This document shows positions 6,994-10,216 of a DNA stretch of 10,216 nt, piece by piece. The translations under genes and the position numbers were made by a program. Origin of the DNA: Paracoccaceae bacterium (GTDB lineage Bacteria > Pseudomonadota > Alphaproteobacteria > Rhodobacterales > Rhodobacteraceae); NCBI GenBank assembly GCA_007120685.1, contig SKNG01000485.1, forward strand, positions 1-10,216, in the 5' to 3' direction. The notes beneath the pieces were generated by a model. That model did not search any database and was not told the origin of the DNA. It worked only from the letters and a program-made list of their open reading frames with translations. The stretch's first letter is position 1. Every line of letters begins with the position of its first letter.

Positions 6994-7967
6994 ACGATGC
7001 CCCCTTGATGAGCGTGCGCGGCCTGACGGTCGATTTCCCGCTGGGCCGGGGGGGGCTTTTCGGCAAGCCGCAGATGCTGCGCGCGGTGCGCGGGGTGGAT
7101 TTCGACCTGGCGCCGGGCCGCACGCTGGGGCTGGTGGGCGAATCCGGCTCGGGCAAGACCACCACTGCAATGGCGGCGATCCGGCTGGCGCCGGCCTCTG
7201 GCGGGCAGGTGATGTTCGACGGCGCCGATCTGATGGCGCTGACGCCCGGCCAGATGCGCCAGCACCGTCGCCACTTGCAGGTGATCTTCCAGGACCCCTA
7301 TTCCAGCCTCAACCCGCGCGACCGGGTCGGCGCCATCGTGCGCGAGCCGCTGGATCTGATGGACGTCGGCGATCCCGCCGGGCGCGCGGTGCGGGTGGAG
7401 GAGCTGTTCACGCTGGTCGGGCTGCGCCGGGACCAGATGGCGCTGTTCCCGCATCAGTTCTCCGGCGGGCAGCGCCAGCGCATCTCCATCGCGCGGGCTC
7501 TGGCCACCAATCCCCGGCTGATCGTCTGCGACGAACCCGTCTCGGCGCTGGATGTGGCGATACAGGCGCAGATCCTGAACCTCTTGCGCCGGTTGCAGGG
7601 GGAATTCGGCCTCAGTTACCTGTTCATCAGCCATGATCTGGGCGTGGTGCAGTTCATCTGCGACGATATCGCGGTGATGTATCTGGGCGAGATCGTGGAA
7701 ATGGCCGACCGCCCGACGCTGTTTTCCCGCCCCCGCCATCCCTATACGGCGGTGCTGCTGGAGGCCGCGCCCTCGCTCGCGCGGCGCAAGTCGCAGGGTT
7801 ATCGGCGGCAGGGGATCGTCAAGGGCGACCCGCCCTCGCCCCTGAACCTGCCGCCGGGCTGCGCCTTCGCCAGCCGCTGCCCGCAGGCGCAGGACCGCTG
7901 CCGGGCCGAGAAACCGGCGCTGCGGGATACCGGCGCCGGCAAGGTCGCCTGCCACTTCCCGCTCTGA
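6990..7967 (+). CDS. Peptide-type ABC transporter ATPase, DppF/OppF type
   Basis: This 325-residue protein is the second ATPase of the importer. It starts at the ATG of an ATGA overlap with the preceding gene, with a G-rich ribosome site (CAGGGGG, around 6976-6982). The N-terminus VRGLTVDFPLGRGGLFGKPQ is typical of the DppF side, where a loop precedes the conserved core. Motifs are Walker A GESGSGKT (50-57), Q101 in IFQDPYSSLNPRDRVG, signature FSGGQRQR (157-164), Walker B LIVCDEP (177-183) with E182, and H215 in ISHDLG. The C-terminal extension ends GCAFASRCPQAQDRC and again has four cysteines (C291, C297, C304, C321). It is the last gene of the operon; a GC-rich hairpin lies 50 bases beyond its stop codon. 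Confidence 0.95.
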   Translation: MNDAPLMSVRGLTVDFPLGRGGLFGKPQMLRAVRGVDFDLAPGRTLGLVGESGSGKTTTAMAAIRLAPASGGQVMFDGADLMALTPGQMRQHRRHLQVIFQDPYSSLNPRDRVGAIVREPLDLMDVGDPAGRAVRVEELFTLVGLRRDQMALFPHQFSGGQRQRISIARALATNPRLIVCDEPVSALDVAIQAQILNLLRRLQGEFGLSYLFISHDLGVVQFICDDIAVMYLGEIVEMADRPTLFSRPRHPYTAVLLEAAPSLARRKSQGYRRQGIVKGDPPSPLNLPPGCAFASRCPQAQDRCRAEKPALRDTGAGKVACHFPL

Positions 7968-8016
7968 GCAGGCGCGGTAATGCCCCGGCCCTTCGCCTAT
8001 TCCCTGACGTTCTGTC

Positions 8017-8042
8017 CGCCGGCGGCGCTTTCATCGCCGGCG
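8017..8042 (+). terminator. GC-rich hairpin downstream of the transporter operon
   Basis: CGCCGGCG at 8017-8024 pairs with CGCCGGCG at 8035-8042 (the 8-mer is its own complement) around a 10-base loop. It sits 50 bases after the last ATPase gene and before the thiolase start, where an operon terminator is expected. There is no T-tract, so intrinsic termination may be weak or need Rho. Confidence 0.4.
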
Positions 8043-8057
8043 CGGCACGGCTATAGA
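8029..8057 (+). promoter_or_regulatory. Possible thiolase promoter
   Basis: TATAGA at 8052-8057 resembles a -10 box and lies 32 bases before the thiolase ATG. A poor -35 match (TTTCAT, 8029-8034) sits 17 bases upstream and overlaps the hairpin. This is only a candidate; the -35 element matches the consensus at three of six positions. Confidence 0.25.
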
Positions 8058-8075
8058 AGGGAAGGATCATCACCA

Positions 8076-8081
8076 AGAGGG
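8076..8081 (+). promoter_or_regulatory. Ribosome binding site of the thiolase gene
   Basis: AGAGGG lies 7 bases before the ATG at 8089. A second purine run, AGGGA at 8083-8087, is too close to the start to serve. Confidence 0.5.
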
Positions 8082-8088
8082 CAGGGAC

Positions 8089-9264
8089 ATGGAAGATATC
8101 GTCATTCTGAGCGGCGCGCGCACCGCCATCGGCACCTTCGGCGGCAGCCTTGCGGGCACTCCGCTGTCGGATATCGCCACGCATGTCACCAAGGAGGCGA
8201 TGACGCGCGCGGGCGTCGAGGGCGGGCAGGTTGGCCAGGTGGTGTTTGGCCATGTCGGCAATACCGAACCGCGCGATGCCTATCTGTCCCGTGTTGCCGC
8301 CATGCAGGCCGGCATCCCGGACACTGCGCCGGCGATGAACGTGAACCGGCTGTGCGGGTCCGGTGCGCAGGCGATTGTCTCGGCATCGCAGGCGCTGATG
8401 CTGGGGGATGCCGATTTCGCCATGGCCGGCGGCGCCGAAAGCATGAGCCGCATGCCCTATATCCTGCCCGCCGCGCGTTTCGGCCAGAAGATGGGCGACA
8501 CGGCGGTGCTGGACATGATGCTGGGCGCGCTGACCTGCCCCTTCGGCACTGGCCATATGGGCGTGACGGCGGAAAACGTGGCCGGCGAGCACCAGATCAG
8601 CCGCGACGAACAGGACGCCTTCGCTTTGGAAAGCCAGAACCGCGCGGCGCGGGCGATTGCCGAGGGCGTGTTCAAGGACCAGATCGTGCCCTTCGTGATG
8701 AAGACCCGCAAGGGCGAGGTGGCGTTTGACACCGACGAACACCCCAAGAAGACCTCGCCCGAGGCGCTGGCGGGTCTGCGCCCGGCCTTCCGCAAGGATG
8801 GCTCGGTCACGGCGGGCAATGCCAGCGGCATCAATGACGGCGCGGCGGCGGTGGTGCTGGCGCGCGCCTCGGCGGCCGAAAAGGCGGGCCTGAAGCCGCG
8901 CGCGCGGATCACCGGCTATGCCGTGGCCGGCGTGCGGCCCGAGGTGATGGGCATCGGCCCGGTGCCGGCGGTGCAGATGCTATGCGAGCGCACGGGGCTG
9001 ACGGTCGATGACTTCGACGTTATCGAATCGAACGAGGCCTTCGCGGCGCAGGCCTTGGCGGTGAACAAGGGGTTGGGGCTGGACCCGGCGAAAGTGAACC
9101 CCAATGGCGGGGCCATCGCGCTGGGCCATCCGGTCGGCGCCACCGGCGTCATCATCACCGTCAAGGCGCTCTACGAGCTGGAGCGGAGGGGCGGCAAGCG
9201 CGCGCTGGTGACCATGTGCATCGGCGGCGGGCAGGGTATCGCGCTGGCGCTGGAGCGGGTCTGA
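8089..9264 (+). CDS. bktB: Acetyl-CoA acyltransferase (beta-ketothiolase, BktB-like)
   Basis: This 391-residue thiolase reversibly condenses two acyl-CoA molecules to beta-ketoacyl-CoA, or cleaves the product with CoA. The cytoplasmic enzyme family is usually tetrameric. All catalytic elements are intact: nucleophile C89 in VNRLCGSGAQAIVSA, NEAFA (315-319), H347 in GGAIALGHPVGATG and C377 in MCIGGGQG. The N-terminus VILSGARTAIGTFGGSLAG and the segments GNTEPRDAYLSRVAA, MMLGALTCPF and GHMGVTAENVA match my memory of Ralstonia BktB more closely than PhaA. BktB also accepts C5 substrates such as beta-ketovaleryl-CoA. The assignment between BktB-like, PhaA-like and FadA-like thiolases is therefore probable, not proven. 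The gene stands alone between hairpins on both sides, 121 bases after the transporter operon. No phaB or phaC lies within the window, so a polyhydroxybutyrate role is not shown. Confidence 0.93.
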   Translation: MEDIVILSGARTAIGTFGGSLAGTPLSDIATHVTKEAMTRAGVEGGQVGQVVFGHVGNTEPRDAYLSRVAAMQAGIPDTAPAMNVNRLCGSGAQAIVSASQALMLGDADFAMAGGAESMSRMPYILPAARFGQKMGDTAVLDMMLGALTCPFGTGHMGVTAENVAGEHQISRDEQDAFALESQNRAARAIAEGVFKDQIVPFVMKTRKGEVAFDTDEHPKKTSPEALAGLRPAFRKDGSVTAGNASGINDGAAAVVLARASAAEKAGLKPRARITGYAVAGVRPEVMGIGPVPAVQMLCERTGLTVDDFDVIESNEAFAAQALAVNKGLGLDPAKVNPNGGAIALGHPVGATGVIITVKALYELERRGGKRALVTMCIGGGQGIALALERV

Positions 9265-9311
9265 CACGGCATTTGCCTGGTTTGCTCAGGGCGCGCCCAG
9301 GCGCGGACGGA

Positions 9312-9335
9312 AAACGGGCTTTCGAAAGCCCGTTT
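9312..9335 (+). terminator. Perfect 24-bp palindrome after the thiolase gene
   Basis: The 24 bases are exactly self-complementary: AAACGGGC, then CTTTCGAAAG around the centre (between 9323 and 9324), then GCCCGTTT. As RNA this folds into a 10-bp stem with a TCGA loop, with A's at the 5' base and TTT at the 3' end. It therefore has terminator form, in either direction, 47 bases after the thiolase stop codon. It may alternatively be a copy of a dispersed palindromic repeat. Confidence 0.6.
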
Positions 9336-9337
9336 GC

Positions 9338-9357
9338 ACGCGCCTTCGAAGGCGCGT
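9338..9357 (+). repeat. Perfect 20-bp palindrome sharing the TTCGAA core
   Basis: ACGCGCC-TTCGAA-GGCGCGT is exactly self-complementary and lies two bases after the 24-bp palindrome. Both have the centre TTCGAA but different arms. No T-run follows, so on its own it is not an intrinsic terminator. It could be a second hairpin of a tandem terminator or a dispersed palindromic repeat unit. Confidence 0.5.
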
Positions 9358-9359
9358 CA

Positions 9360-9509
9360 CCCCGCGACTGCCGGGGCAATCGGTGAAACGGCAGAGACCT
9401 GACCCGTGGGCCCGGCAGGCAGCGGTCTGTTCCGGGCCGGCAGGAGTTAAGGGATAATCCACCCTTCACCGCAATTCTTGCGCTGTGCCGGCGCAGGGAA
9501 TTTCGGTCC
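9360..9509 (+). promoter_or_regulatory. Upstream region of the sensor kinase with nested inverted repeats
   Basis: Three pairings are visible: CCCCG/CGGGG (9360-9364, 9372-9376), AGACC/GGTCT (9395-9399, 9424-9428) and GGCCCGG/CCGGGCC (9409-9415, 9432-9438). The last two interleave, as in an H-type pseudoknot. GATAAT at 9453-9458 resembles a -10 box, but the -35 position (TTCCGG) is poor. If that promoter is real, the repeats lie upstream of the transcript and are DNA sites rather than RNA structure. AGGGA (9495-9499) is the likely ribosome site for the ATG at 9510. Confidence 0.3.
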
Positions 9510-10216
9510 ATGACGGTTTTTGACAAGCTTGCCCAGGAGCGCCGCGCGCGGCTGGTGGCCGAGCGCCTGCTAGATCAGGCCCGGCGCGAAGCCGATGCCC
9601 TGCGCCGGCAATGCGATGCGCTTGCCCGGCAGCTTGCCCAGGACCGCCGCGCGGCGGCTGGTGATGTTCCGGCCGAAGCAACACCCAGGCCGGCGCCCGT
9701 CGATCTGGCGCAAACGCAAGAGGTGATTCAGGCCGCGCGCGATTCGGCCTTGATCGCCGAACGGCGGCTCTGGGATTCGCTGAACACCATCCATGACGGT
9801 TTCGCCGTCTTCGATGCCGACAAGCGCATGGTGGTGGCCAATCAGGCCTTTCTGAACCGCTTTCACGGATTGGATGAGGTGCGCCCCGGGGTGCGCTACA
9901 GCCGCCTGCTGGAGCTTCTGGCCTGGGAAGGCCGGATCGAACTGGGCGAACAGACCCCGGCCGACTGGGTGGCAGAGACGATCGAGCGGCTCAACACACC
10001 GAAAGGGCAGCCGCCGGTGCTGAACATGCAGGACGGAAAGGTCATCCGGCTGATGGTGCGCCAGGCCGGCGGCGGCGATGTTGTGGTGCTGTCGCGCGAC
10101 ATCACCGAGAGCGCCCGTCACGCGGCCGAACTGCAGGAGGCCCGATTGCACGCCGAGGCCGCAAGCCGGGCGAAAACCAGCTTCCTGGCCAACATGAGCC
10201 ACGAGATCAGGACACC
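9510..10216 (+). CDS. PAS-domain sensor histidine kinase, N-terminal part (cut by window end)
   Basis: The reading frame from the ATG at 9510 is open to the window end, giving 235 residues. Residues 1-50 (MTVFDKLAQERRARLVAERL onward) are charged and Leu/Ala/Arg-rich, probably a coiled coil. A Pro/Ala linker near 51-66 precedes a second helix. A PAS domain (about 87-200) has the typical LWDSLNTIHDGFAVFDADKR and VVANQAFLNRFHG segments and ends at VVVLSRDITESARHAAEL. The final segment AKTSFLANMSHEIRT is the HisKA H-box with phospho-acceptor H231. No membrane segment occurs before it, so this is probably a soluble cytoplasmic kinase. The ATPase domain, and any receiver domain, lie outside the window. 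The partner and signal are unknown. The start has a modest ribosome site (AGGGA, 10 bases upstream), and the coiled-coil N-terminus fits known alphaproteobacterial hybrid kinases. Confidence 0.88.
   Translation, partial: MTVFDKLAQERRARLVAERLLDQARREADALRRQCDALARQLAQDRRAAAGDVPAEATPRPAPVDLAQTQEVIQAARDSALIAERRLWDSLNTIHDGFAVFDADKRMVVANQAFLNRFHGLDEVRPGVRYSRLLELLAWEGRIELGEQTPADWVAETIERLNTPKGQPPVLNMQDGKVIRLMVRQAGGGDVVVLSRDITESARHAAELQEARLHAEAASRAKTSFLANMSHEIRT

Noticed and set aside
5872..7955. Minus-strand open frames opposite the two ATPase genes
   Set aside because: The translations are repetitive His/Arg/Gln/Ala shadows of the conserved ATPase codons, and both sense genes have intact motifs.
1..10216. 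tRNA, rRNA, CRISPR, insertion sequence or prophage features
   Set aside because: No cloverleaf-like segment, regularly spaced direct repeats, transposase motifs or phage genes were seen in any gap or frame.

Overview
The window is GC-rich, tightly packed bacterial DNA with strongly G/C-biased third codon positions. The gene content and the style of the proteins suggest an alphaproteobacterium, probably Rhodobacteraceae (Paracoccus/Rhodobacter-like). That assignment is inferred from reading the sequence, not from a database match.

Layout. (1) Positions 1-470, minus strand: the N-terminal third of an amidase-signature-family hydrolase, cut by the window start. (2) 471-632: a divergent intergenic region. 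(3) 633-7967, plus strand: one probable catabolic/uptake operon. It encodes a YtcJ-type metal-dependent amidohydrolase, a family 5 (peptide/nickel/oligopeptide type) periplasmic substrate-binding protein, two DppB/DppC-type permeases and two DppD/DppF-type ATPases. The last four genes are spaced by 1 bp or overlap by 1-4 bp. The substrate-binding protein gene is split by a -1 frameshift near 3225-3230. (4) 8089-9264, plus strand: a separate BktB-like acetyl-CoA acyltransferase (beta-ketothiolase). (5) 9265-9509: an intergenic region rich in perfect palindromes. (6) 9510-10216, plus strand: the N-terminal part of a soluble PAS-domain sensor histidine kinase, cut by the window end at its H-box.

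How the genes work together. The ABC genes form a complete importer of the dipeptide/oligopeptide class, assuming the frameshift is a sequencing error. Two amide-bond or cyclic-amide hydrolases flank it, so the locus probably takes up and hydrolyses an amide-containing compound such as a small peptide, N-acyl amine or cyclic amide. The substrate cannot be read from sequence. The thiolase and the sensor kinase look like independent units. The non-coding gaps of the transporter operon (2265-2408 and 3995-4080) contain GC-rich hairpins that could set the high SBP-to-permease expression ratio usual in such operons.

I found no RNA gene, CRISPR array, insertion sequence or phage gene, and nothing that clearly amounts to a new system. 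The points most worth checking are the frameshift in the binding protein, the twin palindromes after the thiolase, and the hairpins in the operon leaders.
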